From NCBI GenBank assembly GCA_025800145.1, contig JAOXSH010000064.1, positions 1-43,978 of the forward strand: a stretch of DNA of 43,978 nucleotides, given 5' to 3'. The stretch comes from Cohaesibacter sp. (lineage in GTDB: Bacteria > Pseudomonadota > Alphaproteobacteria > Rhizobiales > Cohaesibacteraceae). Shown here piece by piece: positions 1 through 8,109 of the stretch (its first letter is position 1; each line of letters opens with the position of its first letter). Both the position numbers and the translations under genes were made by a program. The notes below the pieces were generated by a model, which saw only the letters and a program-made list of their open reading frames with translations, made no database searches and was not told the DNA's origin.

Positions 1-915
1 ATCGAAGAAAATCAAAACAGACCGGCATGGCCAATTCCCCGACAATTGAAGCTGGCCGTACCGGAAGACCCGTCGCGGCCGGTAAACGGAAAAAAAACAA
101 CCGCTTTAGGCCCGTTTTACGACGCTGCGGAAGACAAAATGACCGGAGGGGTGATCAACACTTATGCATGCCTCGCATTTGCCGAAACAACATACAACCT
201 GTTGAAGACCGAACAGTCGGTCGGGTCCGTACTGGCGATGAATGCAAGATCGGTATCCAACCGCGCAGCGATTGATTTCTGGCTGAAAGGCCAAACTCTG
301 CTGCAAGCCAGCGTAGAGAATCCTAATAGGCGTGGCGCGGCTGTAACGCTATTGAGAGTAAACGATCCTGACATCACCGACCCGGTAACCCACGCCAGAA
401 TCGTTGCGCTTTCGAAGCAGCTGCTTGGTTACCAAGGGATCACCCATCCTAACGGCTGGCACGAACCAGGTTTGGATGTCGCACGATATGTGAACGCTTT
501 TCCCGGATCGCCTGGCGACTATCGCGCATGGATTGGCGGTGTTCGCGAACAATCAGATATCGAAGCTCTCCTTGAAAATATTTCATACGCTTATCTCAGA
601 GCGAAAGTCGTCGTGATCGAAGAAAGATTGGCGCAAGAAGACGTCAAGTTTGAAGCTCCTGGCCTCGTTCTAAATGCTCCTCCCATGTCGGCACCCAATC
701 TCAAGAAGCTTCGAGATGCTGTTGAACTTATGTCATCATTTGTGATGGCTGCAGATTTGCATACTGAACTCGACCAGGCGATGGATGCTCCTGCAGACAT
801 GATTGCAGAGGTTAGCCAGGCTTCGGATTTTGTTGCATCAGAATTTAGGCACCTCTTGGCGACATCGCCAGACGCTAAAATCAACCACTCGTCAATAGTG
901 TCATCGAAGCACTAG
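1..915 (+). CDS. Unrecognised protein, 5' end outside the window
   Basis: The reading frame is open from the first base of the window, so the true start probably lies upstream; the first in-frame start-like codon is a TTG at 46. The visible 304 codons end at TAG 913-915. I do not recognise the family. The protein looks soluble and mostly helical, with no signal peptide, no membrane segment and no obvious catalytic motif. The C-terminal 90 residues are Ala, Met and Asp rich. It is followed by insertion-element debris rather than a housekeeping operon, which suggests accessory DNA, but base composition does not stand out. The reading frame is long and uninterrupted, so I am confident it is coding but not about its role. 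Confidence 0.65.
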   Translation: MEENQNRPAWPIPRQLKLAVPEDPSRPVNGKKTTALGPFYDAAEDKMTGGVINTYACLAFAETTYNLLKTEQSVGSVLAMNARSVSNRAAIDFWLKGQTLLQASVENPNRRGAAVTLLRVNDPDITDPVTHARIVALSKQLLGYQGITHPNGWHEPGLDVARYVNAFPGSPGDYRAWIGGVREQSDIEALLENISYAYLRAKVVVIEERLAQEDVKFEAPGLVLNAPPMSAPNLKKLRDAVELMSSFVMAADLHTELDQAMDAPADMIAEVSQASDFVASEFRHLLATSPDAKINHSSIVSSKH

Positions 916-951
916 CCGACACTTTAGTGAATCAATGTTCCGTCTCAGCCC

Positions 952-1024
952 AATCTGTCCCATAGTGCTTCCTTCCATTCAATGAAAAATATTGCACCAT
1001 CAAAATCTGGGATCAAACACCTAG
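952..1024 (-). mobile_element. IS481-type terminal fragment (73 bp)
   Basis: Read on the minus strand this matches 43792-43864 at 72 of 73 bases. It contains the CTAG target, an element end starting TGTTTGATCCCAG, the leader with its ribosome site, and the first four transposase codons (Met-Gly-Gln-Ile) before similarity stops abruptly at 952. It is in inverted orientation to the copy at the right edge. The rest of the element is missing, so this is a truncated remnant. Confidence 0.75.
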
Positions 1025-1065
1025 TACTACAGTTGCATATTGTTCTTTATTGTGATTCTTTGTCT

Positions 1066-1251
1066 CTATAGGGAGGCATTGATCATGGTTGTTGAGGAAT
1101 GGTCTGGTACGCTGATACCAACGGCGCAGAGTAAAATCATGCGGCACCGGTCGGAAAGAGACCGAGAGACTTTGTGGTGTCTGAGCTCCCCTTCAAGACA
1201 ACTCCGTTCTTCATCACTCAAGACAATCGGCGCTGCAACACGTCCCTGCAT
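1066..1251 (-). pseudogene. IS630-family transposase, N-terminal remnant
   Basis: From ATG at 1251 the minus strand encodes MQGRVAAPIVLSDEER, then residues of the type L..EL..H.....LSDRCRMILLCA.GIS. This is the usual start of IS630-type transposases, which continue into a helix-turn-helix. Similarity ends near 1115, and the frame then runs through unrelated codons to a stop at 1066, so the catalytic DDE domain is absent. The end of similarity coincides with the 11-mer ATACCAACGGC (1115-1125), identical to the tip of the 323-bp repeats elsewhere in the window. The adjoining sequence at 1025-1036 may be an IS630 end, but no matching second end was found. Confidence 0.6.
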
Positions 1252-1321
1252 AATAGCCTCCTGAAAATAGATATCCAATCAATAATACTTATTTCGGTTC
1301 CATATGTGATTAGGACGCAGA

Positions 1322-1497
1322 CTCATAAATCTGGTGCATTTGGCGCTTAAATGGCCCTCTATCGCGCGAAAAAGTGTGAAGGATGGGCTGGTTGCCCATT
1401 CGAACACTCTTCTTTGCACCTTGCCGCCTACCACCAATGATGATGACAAAGCGAGGGCGCGGCCATCTAAACGCCAAATCCATCACATTTATGAGCT
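1322..1497. repeat. 176-bp palindromic, MITE-like element
   Basis: The two ends are inverted repeats. CTCATAAAT.TG.TG.ATTTGGCG.TTA.ATGGCC is shared between 1322-1355 and the reverse complement of 1462-1497 with about five mismatches. An inner hairpin pairs AGTGT...GGGC (1373-1388) with GCCC...ACACT (1397-1411). Minus-strand frames across it are open but look like by-products of the palindrome. No target duplication is obvious. It ends about 130 bp before the probable glnB promoter. Confidence 0.6.
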
Positions 1498-1630
1498 CAC
1501 GTTTCGATTGGCTATTTTTTATGCATTTGCTTATTTTTGCACCACAATCTTTCCCCATTTTGCCTGATAATTCGACCTTCTGGCACTGGTTTACCCCAAA
1601 AAACTCTGCTTTTATGTGCCCAAATTGAGT

Positions 1631-1646
1631 TGGCAACAGGCTTGCA
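1631..1646 (+). promoter_or_regulatory. Probable sigma-54 (RpoN) promoter of glnB
   Basis: TGGCAA-N5-TTGCA matches the -24/-12 consensus TGGCAC-N5-TTGCW with one mismatch, and the GG and GC dinucleotides are exactly 12 bp apart. Transcription would start near 1657, about 110 bp before glnB. RpoN/NtrC control of glnB-glnA is established in rhizobia. A possible NtrC half-site (TGCACCA) lies at 1538-1544. Confidence 0.6.
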
Positions 1647-1713
1647 CAAAATTTCATCGTTCAAAATGACGGATCCAATCCAAAATTTTGGTGAGAAACG
1701 CAGAGCAAGGTGA

Positions 1714-2106
<393 letters not shown>

Positions 2107-2265
2107 GTTCTATAGATCCAAAAACGGACATTCGGCCAAAATCATCAATCACCAGATAGCAATCTGGACAATTAGATCAGGCCAACCATAAAAGCGAAAT
2201 CTGTCTTCTGATTTTCTGGCAAAGGCCCACAAAACAGGCGACCTCAGCAGTAAAGGAATAGTGGA

Positions 2266-3675
2266 ATGACCACCGTAGCTGACGTAATCAAAATGATTGC
2301 TGACAACGACATCAAATATGTCGACCTGCGCTTCACCGACCCACGCGGCAAGTGGCAGCATGTCACCATCGATGCTGATTTCTGCGACGAAGATTTCTTC
2401 GCCGATGGCATGATGTTTGACGGCTCCTCCATTGAAGGCTGGAAAGCCATCAATGATTCTGACATGGTTATGATGCCAGATCCTTCAACCGCTGTGATGG
2501 ATCCTTTCTTTGCTCAGTCTACCCTGATCATGACGTGTGATATTCTTGAGCCATCCACAGGCGAGGGCTATGGTCGCGATCCACGCATGACCGCGAAAAA
2601 GGCTGTTGCTTACCTACAATCCACCGGTATCGGCGACACAATCTATTTCGGCCCGGAAGCAGAATTTTTTGTCTTTGACGATGTGCGCTTCTCTGCTGAT
2701 CCATATAAGACCGGTTTTGAAGTGGATTGTGGCGAGCTTCCCACCAACACCGATGCAGAATATGAAGCAGGCAATCTGGGTCACCGTCCACGCATGAAAG
2801 GTGGTTACTTTCCGGTTCCTCCCATTGATTCCGGTCAGGATTTCCGCGGCGAAATGCTTGCTGTGATGAAAGAAATGGGAGTGAAGGTTGAAAAGCACCA
2901 CCACGAAGTGGCCGCTGCCCAGCACGAGCTTTGCATCCAGTTTGAAGATCTGGTGACCATGGCTGACAAACAGCAGATCTACAAATATGTTGTTCATCAG
3001 GTTGCCAATGCATATGGCAAAACCGCGACCTTCATGCCAAAGCCGGTTTATGGCGACAACGGCACCGGTATGCACTGCCATATGTCCATCTGGAAAGATG
3101 GTGAGCCAACCTTTGCAGGCAACCAATATGCAGATCTGTCAGAAAATGCCCTTTACTATATCGGCGGCATTCTGAAGCACGCAAAAGCGGTTAATGCCTT
3201 CACCAACCCATCAACCAACTCTTATAAGCGTCTGGTTCCTGGTTTTGAAGCACCTGTTCTGCTGGCTTACTCTGCACGCAACCGCTCCGCCTCTTGCCGT
3301 ATTCCATACTCCACCTCTCCAAAGGCAAAACGTATGGAAATTCGCTTCCCCGATCCTTCTGCTAACCCATATCTGGCCTTCACCGCCCTGATGATGGCTG
3401 GCCTTGATGGCATCAAGAACAAGATCCATCCTGGCGATCCAATGGACAAAAACCTCTATGATCTGCCAGCGGAAGAGCTGAAAGACATTCCAACCGTAGC
3501 AGGCTCCCTGCGTGAAGCTCTGGATGCTCTGGATGCAGACCGTGACTTCCTGAAAGCCGGTGGCGTGTTTGATGATGACCAGATTGATGCCTATATCGAA
3601 CTGAAAATGGAAGAAGTCATCAAACTTGAGCATACCCCGCATCCGGTTGAGTTTGACATGTATTATTCTGTCTAA
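2266..3675 (+). CDS. glnA: Glutamine synthetase, type I
   Basis: This is a 469-residue type I glutamine synthetase, which condenses glutamate and ammonia with ATP to make glutamine as a cytoplasmic dodecamer. The N-terminal beta-grasp domain (about 15-100) is followed by the catalytic domain. The ATP and metal segment [10 protein letters not shown] lies near residues 264-273 and the glutamate-binding region near 320-345. Tyr398 in NLYDLPAEE is the adenylylation site used by GlnE, so this is the GSI-beta, covalently regulated form. It forms a unit with glnB and is probably co-transcribed, with room for a second promoter in the 159-bp gap. A strong terminator follows. Confidence 0.98.
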   Translation: MTTVADVIKMIADNDIKYVDLRFTDPRGKWQHVTIDADFCDEDFFADGMMFDGSSIEGWKAINDSDMVMMPDPSTAVMDPFFAQSTLIMTCDILEPSTGEGYGRDPRMTAKKAVAYLQSTGIGDTIYFGPEAEFFVFDDVRFSADPYKTGFEVDCGELPTNTDAEYEAGNLGHRPRMKGGYFPVPPIDSGQDFRGEMLAVMKEMGVKVEKHHHEVAAAQHELCIQFEDLVTMADKQQIYKYVVHQVANAYGKTATFMPKPVYGDNGTGMHCHMSIWKDGEPTFAGNQYADLSENALYYIGGILKHAKAVNAFTNPSTNSYKRLVPGFEAPVLLAYSARNRSASCRIPYSTSPKAKRMEIRFPDPSANPYLAFTALMMAGLDGIKNKIHPGDPMDKNLYDLPAEELKDIPTVAGSLREALDALDADRDFLKAGGVFDDDQIDAYIELKMEEVIKLEHTPHPVEFDMYYSV

Positions 3676-3704
3676 TTATCAAGACAGACCAAATAGACCG
3701 ATAG

Positions 3705-3734
3705 AAAAGGGCTGGTTTTACCGGCCCTTTTTTG
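3705..3734 (+). terminator. Rho-independent terminator after glnA
   Basis: AAAGGGCTGG (3706-3715) pairs with CCGGCCCTTT (3721-3730) around a five-base loop and is followed by T residues. It lies 30 bp after the glnA stop and between convergent genes, so it may also serve the leftward phosphatase gene. Confidence 0.85.
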
Positions 3735-3751
3735 ATGCGATCATGGCTTGC

Positions 3752-4339
3752 TCAAAAGGTCTCTTCCATCGGCAACCAGCTATGCAAAATGCTGTGGTCC
3801 ACCCAATCATATGTGAAATAGCAGCCGCCGCCTGATTTCTGATCATAACAGCGATCAATCGGCAATCCGGCCAAATGGCAATAGAGCAAGGTTCCAACCC
3901 CGCCATGCCCGACCAAGAGCACATCGCCCATACGTCCACGTGCTTTCACCTCGCTCATAGCCAATTCGAACGCCCCAATGATTCGCGCTTGCGCATCAAC
4001 AGCACGCTCCCAGCCCATGATTGACTTGTCCGGGTTGGCGAAAAATAACCCTGCCAAATCATCAAACATTTCAGGCAAAACAAAGCCCGTTGCAGAGCGA
4101 TCATGTTCCGCCATTTGTGCGCGTACAATCACGGGAATATCCAGCGCGCGACCAATCGGGGCCGCAGTCTCCAGCGCCTTTATTTCATCACTACAATAAA
4201 TAGATTGCGTGCCAAAAAGCCAATCCTGATCCAGCAGCGCCTGAACCCTTGCTTTTCCAGTTGCATTCAGGCTCCATTGCGGCACAGGAATATAGGGCTC
4301 TATCTGAATTTGGGGATGGGTAAGATAGCGCACGAGCAT
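3752..4339 (-). CDS. Histidine phosphatase superfamily protein (divergent)
   Basis: This 195-residue protein has the fold markers of the phosphoglycerate-mutase-like histidine phosphatases: an N-terminal strand with Arg4 and His8 (VRYLTHP), a central YCSDEIKALETA segment (48-60), a Glu at 79-82 region and the C-terminal LLVGHGGVG with His145. The usual Arg-His-Gly triplet is replaced by Thr-His-Pro, so the nucleophilic His would be His8, but substrate and activity are uncertain. It is single and convergent with glnA, sharing the terminator region. It begins at an ATG. Alternatives include a non-phosphatase member of the fold. Confidence 0.8.
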   Translation of the reverse strand: MLVRYLTHPQIQIEPYIPVPQWSLNATGKARVQALLDQDWLFGTQSIYCSDEIKALETAAPIGRALDIPVIVRAQMAEHDRSATGFVLPEMFDDLAGLFFANPDKSIMGWERAVDAQARIIGAFELAMSEVKARGRMGDVLLVGHGGVGTLLYCHLAGLPIDRCYDQKSGGGCYFTYDWVDHSILHSWLPMEETF

Positions 4340-4379
4340 ACTGAACTCTTAAATCTGGAAATGACAGACAAGGACCAGC

Positions 4380-4553
4380 TTAAACGAGCAGAAAGAAAAG
4401 ACCAAGCAAACAGGTAAAGAGAAGATTATACCCAAAAGACAGGCGTGTGGGGATTGCACGATTCGCATGGGCGCGGTCAGCACGATATAAAGTGTGTTTG
4501 AGCTCAAACACATGCGCGCGCACACTCTCAATCTCCGTATCAACCTTATCCAT
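4380..4553 (-). CDS. Possible small membrane-anchored protein
   Basis: From ATG 4553 the minus strand encodes about 57 residues: a charged N-terminal half (MDKVDTEIESVRAHVFELKH) that could form an amphipathic helix, then a hydrophobic C-terminal segment (FGYNLLFTCLLGLFFLLV) long enough for one membrane helix. A GGGA-type ribosome site lies about 8 bp upstream. A longer frame starts at 4646. I recognise no family, and the coding status rests only on this arrangement. Confidence 0.35.
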   Translation of the reverse strand: MDKVDTEIESVRAHVFELKHTLYRADRAHANRAIPTRLSFGYNLLFTCLLGLFFLLV

Positions 4554-4646
4554 AAAAAGTCCCAAAAAGCATCGCCCACTCAAAGCAGCAGTGTAGCGCC
4601 AAAAAAGTAAAGAAACATTAACCATATTTCTTTTCCCCATAAACAA

Positions 4647-4991
4647 TTCATTTGGTTAGTGGGTTATTTCATAATATTTTCAATAGATAAGCGCCTTTCT
4701 TTCATCTAAAATTAACATCATTATTATCCAAAACCAGATTGGTTCATTGTCTTTCTTATGACATTTTCTCATATACAACTCATCAACCCAAACAAAAAAG
4801 AGAGGCTGGATTTGCAGGAAAATCTAGACTTTTTATTCAGATCCTATTGACCCGACAAAGAGCAACACGCCAAAGTGAGGCACATGCAATCCTGTTGATT
4901 CGAAGTATCAAGACCGATCTGTTCGATCCGGGAACAAAGTTAGTGCGGCCAAAATATAATGAATGGCCCCAGAACAAAGCCAAGGAAATAG
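4647..4991. other. Intergenic region upstream of parE
   Basis: I see no convincing gene here. The sequence is AT-rich at the left. A TATAAT hexamer at 4955-4960 could be a -10 box for parE, but no good -35 box lies at the right distance. The open frame starting at 4739 is discounted because it runs into parE in another frame. Confidence 0.5.
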
Positions 4992-7064
4992 ATGTCTGCG
5001 TCCGACGATCTTTTTGCCAGTCCTGCGAGCCAGTCAGCCTCCAAGCCAGCCACCAAGACAGCAGCAGCAAAACAAACCCCTGATGCCGACGCAGCAAAAC
5101 CAGCGGTTCCGTCTACACCGATACCGGAAGCAAAGGCAGATTATACCGCTGCCGATATTGAAGTTCTGGAAGGACTGGAACCGGTCCGCCGCCGTCCGGG
5201 CATGTATATTGGCGGCACCGACGAAAAGGCTTTGCATCATCTTTTTGCCGAAGTCATCGACAATTCCATGGACGAGGCCGTTGCAGGATTTGCCAACTGG
5301 ATTGAGGTGGAATTGAGCGCAAATGGCACCCTGACGGTTACCGATAATGGCCGCGGCATTCCGGTTGATCCCCATCCCAAATTCAAGGACAAATCCGCGC
5401 TGGAAGTCATCTTGACAACCTTACATGCAGGCGGAAAATTTGATTCAAAAGTCTATGAAACCTCTGGCGGTTTGCATGGCGTGGGCGTCTCTGTCGTCAA
5501 TGCCCTCTCCGAAAGCCTGATTGTGGAAGTGGCCCGCAACAAGAAGCTTTTTAGACAGAGCTTCTCGCGCGGCATCACGCAAGGCCCATTGGAACATTTG
5601 GGCGATATCCATAATCGGCGTGGCACAAAAGTCTCTTTCAAACCGGATCACGAGATTTTTGGCAAAAAATTACGCTTCCGCCCGGACATCTTGATGACAA
5701 TGGCCCGCTCAAAGGCCTATCTGTTTGGCGGAGTGGAAATTCGCTGGAGTTGCGCCCCGGAATTGCTTGAAAATTTGCCTGACATTCCACCAAAGGCAAC
5801 CTTCCATTTCCCCGGCGGTCTGAAAGATTATCTCGCAGCATCATTAGGCAAGCAAAACTTTGTCACACCAGAGATTTTCGCAGGAAAAACCGAAAAAACC
5901 AGTGGCCATGGTGCGGTGGAGTGGGCGGTTTGCTGGTATGCTGGCGATGGTTTTGCCAATTCCTATTGTAACACCGTCCCCACCCCGGAAGGGGGCACCC
6001 ATGAAAGCGGCTTGCGCACTGCCCTGCTCCGCGGTCTGAAAAATTACGCTGAGCTGACAAATAACAAAAAAGGTGTCTTGCTCACCGCCGATGACGTGAT
6101 GACCTCGGCAGGCGCTTTGCTCTCCGTTTTCATTCGTGAACCAGAATTTGTCGGACAGACCAAGGACCGTCTGGCAACGACGGCTGCCACGCGCATTGTC
6201 GATCAGGCCGTACGCGACCAATTTGACCATTGGTTGACCAATGCCCCACAACAGGCCAATCGCCTGCTGGAATGGGTGATTGATCGTGCCGAAGAGCGTC
6301 TGCGTCGCCGCAAGGAAAAAGATGTCAGCCGCAAATCTGCGGTTCGCAAATTGCGCCTGCCCGGAAAATTGGCTGATTGCTCACAAAATGCCAAGGGCGA
6401 TACCGAAATTTTCATTGTGGAGGGCGATTCTGCTGGTGGCTCTGCCAAACAGGCCCGCAATCGCTCTACACAAGCCGTACTTCCATTGCGCGGCAAAATC
6501 CTCAATGTGGCCAATGCCAGCCGTGACAAGCTGGCCGCCAATCAATTGCTGGCCGATCTGACGCAAGCACTTGGCTGCGGGACGCGCAAAACATATAGCG
6601 ATGACGAATTGCGCTATGATCGTGTCATCATCATGACTGATGCCGACGTGGATGGTGCGCATATTGCTTCGCTATTGCTGACTTTTTTCCAACGCGAGAT
6701 GCCGGAATTGATCAGAAATGGCCATCTTTATCTGGCCATTCCGCCGCTTTATCGCATCAGTCAGGGCGGCAAAACGCTGTATGCCCGTGATGATGCTCAT
6801 AAAGACGAATTGATGGAAACAGAATTTACCGGTAGAGGCAAAATCGATATTGGTCGCTTCAAGGGTCTGGGGGAAATGCTACCAGCCCAATTGAAGGAAA
6901 CCACCATGGATCCGTCCAAGCGCACCTTGCTAAAAGTGCAAATCATCGATAGCCAGCCGGACGAAACAAAGGATGCTGTGACGCGGCTGATGGGCAATAA
7001 GCCTGAAGCTCGTTTCCAGTTCATTCAGGAAAATGCCGAATTCGCAACGGATCTGGACATTTAG
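4992..7064 (+). CDS. parE: DNA topoisomerase IV subunit B
   Basis: This 690-residue ATPase subunit of topoisomerase IV, with ParC, decatenates daughter chromosomes. An Ala/Lys/Pro-rich N-terminal extension of about 45 residues precedes the GHKL ATPase domain, which has EVIDNSMDEAV (about 86-96), DNGRGIP (about 117-123) and GGLHGVGVS (about 158-166). The TOPRIM domain has EGDSAGGSAKQARNR (about 476-490) and DADVDGAH (about 549-556). Length and the QARNRSTQAVLPLRGKILNV type sequence favour ParE over GyrB. The ATG at 4992 has an AAGGAA ribosome site just upstream. The next gene begins 16 bp after the stop. Confidence 0.93.
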   Translation: MSASDDLFASPASQSASKPATKTAAAKQTPDADAAKPAVPSTPIPEAKADYTAADIEVLEGLEPVRRRPGMYIGGTDEKALHHLFAEVIDNSMDEAVAGFANWIEVELSANGTLTVTDNGRGIPVDPHPKFKDKSALEVILTTLHAGGKFDSKVYETSGGLHGVGVSVVNALSESLIVEVARNKKLFRQSFSRGITQGPLEHLGDIHNRRGTKVSFKPDHEIFGKKLRFRPDILMTMARSKAYLFGGVEIRWSCAPELLENLPDIPPKATFHFPGGLKDYLAASLGKQNFVTPEIFAGKTEKTSGHGAVEWAVCWYAGDGFANSYCNTVPTPEGGTHESGLRTALLRGLKNYAELTNNKKGVLLTADDVMTSAGALLSVFIREPEFVGQTKDRLATTAATRIVDQAVRDQFDHWLTNAPQQANRLLEWVIDRAEERLRRRKEKDVSRKSAVRKLRLPGKLADCSQNAKGDTEIFIVEGDSAGGSAKQARNRSTQAVLPLRGKILNVANASRDKLAANQLLADLTQALGCGTRKTYSDDELRYDRVIIMTDADVDGAHIASLLLTFFQREMPELIRNGHLYLAIPPLYRISQGGKTLYARDDAHKDELMETEFTGRGKIDIGRFKGLGEMLPAQLKETTMDPSKRTLLKVQIIDSQPDETKDAVTRLMGNKPEARFQFIQENAEFATDLDI

Positions 7065-7080
7065 AAACGCTCGATCACCC

Positions 7081-7530
7081 ATGCAGATGCCAATGACTGA
7101 TGACAAGACACGCTTCGCCAAGCATCATACTTTGGGGACCAGACAGGCTAAAGGACTTGTCGCTCTTTGTCTTGTTGCGGTTTTTGTCAGCTTTTCACCG
7201 GCTCTCTCGCTTGCCGCCGATAAAAATCTGCCCCCTTATGAAAAGCAGTTGCGGCGCCTGAGCACCATTGTCGGTGCTTTGATGCACTTGGATCCTTTGT
7301 GCAATCAATCCTCTGCCAAAAGCTGGTATCAAACCATGACAGCCATCCTGGAGGCAGAAAATCCCGATGATGTGCGCATTCGCCAACTCGTATATCGGTT
7401 CAATCAAAGTTACAAGACTTTTGGCGCAACCTATCAAAGCTGCAACAAGCAAGCCCGCAAGGTCACCGGCCTCTATCGTGAAGAAGCCAGCTCCATTCTC
7501 ACAAATTTACAATTAAAACACGCTCGTTAA
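7081..7530 (+). CDS. TIGR02301-type exported protein
   Basis: About 149 residues from the ATG at 7081. A basic N-terminus and a hydrophobic stretch (GLVALCLVAVFVSFSPALSLA) form a signal peptide, so the product is probably periplasmic. The mature part (YEKQLRRLSTIVGALMHLDPLC, then NQSYKTFGATYQSC) matches what I know of the TIGR02301 family, small alphaproteobacterial proteins of unknown function with two conserved cysteines. The start could also be ATG 7093; neither has a clear ribosome site. It lies immediately after parE and may be co-transcribed. Its last codons are part of a 23-bp tandem duplication. Confidence 0.8.
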   Translation: MQMPMTDDKTRFAKHHTLGTRQAKGLVALCLVAVFVSFSPALSLAADKNLPPYEKQLRRLSTIVGALMHLDPLCNQSSAKSWYQTMTAILEAENPDDVRIRQLVYRFNQSYKTFGATYQSCNKQARKVTGLYREEASSILTNLQLKHAR

Positions 7531-7560
7531 CCATTTTAAAACACGCGCGTTAACCATTTT
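7515..7560 (+). repeat. 23-bp tandem duplication at a gene end
   Basis: AAAACACGC-T/G-CGTTAACCATTTT occurs twice head to tail, at 7515-7537 and 7538-7560, with one mismatch. The first copy holds the last codons and stop of the exported-protein gene, and the second is noncoding. Confidence 0.85.
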
Positions 7561-7582
7561 TCTTAAAACCCCACGCATAACT

Positions 7583-7598
7583 TTAACTTTTTCTTAAC
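7583..7598 (+). promoter_or_regulatory. Probable CtrA-binding box
   Basis: TTAACTTTTTCTTAAC fits the CtrA consensus TTAA-N7-TTAAC exactly. It lies about 108 bp upstream of the chosen start of the next small gene. CtrA is the cell-cycle master regulator in alphaproteobacteria. The region is AT-rich, so a chance match remains possible. Confidence 0.5.
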
Positions 7599-7705
7599 CA
7601 GATCAATCCTTTTGCGGCGCATTATGCTATTGCTGCCTCAATCAAAGGCTAAAGCCGATAGGCCCGGACTGACAGAAGCCAGCAATCATGATTGAGGAAC
7701 AGGAT

Positions 7706-7984
7706 ATGAAATTCGACGATCACAGCGCACAAGACCTTTCCCCAGAGATTGAAACTTATGAGCTGGAACGTCAAAAACAGCATGTCCTGACATTATTGAA
7801 TGACTTTTGGGACGAAGCCTCCGATGAAGGCGTTGATCAGGATCTTCTGGCCCATGCCGCCTTGTTTCAGGCCCTCTCCAGCTTCGTGATTGCCTATGGC
7901 GAGGAAGCCGTCTCGGATATGTGCAAAAATCTCTCCAATCGCGTCATGGCAGGCGATTATACATTGGGCCGGACACTTCAATAA
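7706..7984 (+). CDS. Conserved-looking small acidic protein, unknown function
   Basis: About 92 residues from ATG 7706, chosen because GAGGA sits 6 bp upstream; an ATG at 7688 would add six residues and has no ribosome site. The protein is acidic, helical and soluble, with no signal peptide. The middle (HVLTLLNDFWDEASDEGVDQDLLAHAALFQALSSFV, described here only in part) suggests a small helical bundle. I do not recognise a named family. A CtrA-like box lies upstream, so the gene may be cell-cycle controlled (inference). Confidence 0.7.
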   Translation: MKFDDHSAQDLSPEIETYELERQKQHVLTLLNDFWDEASDEGVDQDLLAHAALFQALSSFVIAYGEEAVSDMCKNLSNRVMAGDYTLGRTLQ

Positions 7985-8109
7985 AAGACACCTTGAACAA
8001 AGTCGGCAAGAAACAGCCATTCAGAATGGGATAAAAGCATTTCCAGATTTTAATCAGAATGATAGGGTGAACAAAACCCCGCTTCAGGTCAAAAACGGAA
8101 CAGAGATCC

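Noticed and set aside
27..275. Open frame starting at the first ATG of the window
   Set aside because: It overlaps the much longer frame that is open from base 1, ends early and has a basic, low-complexity translation.
1561..1600. TGGCACTGGTTTACC as a second sigma-54 promoter
   Set aside because: It has the -24 element but lacks the GC dinucleotide at -12.
1310..1657. Open frames on both strands across 1310-1657
   Set aside because: They are by-products of the palindromic element; the sequence shows no ribosome site and no family resemblance I can defend.
4739..5083. 114-codon frame upstream of and into parE
   Set aside because: It runs into parE in a different frame, has no ribosome site and no recognisable domain.
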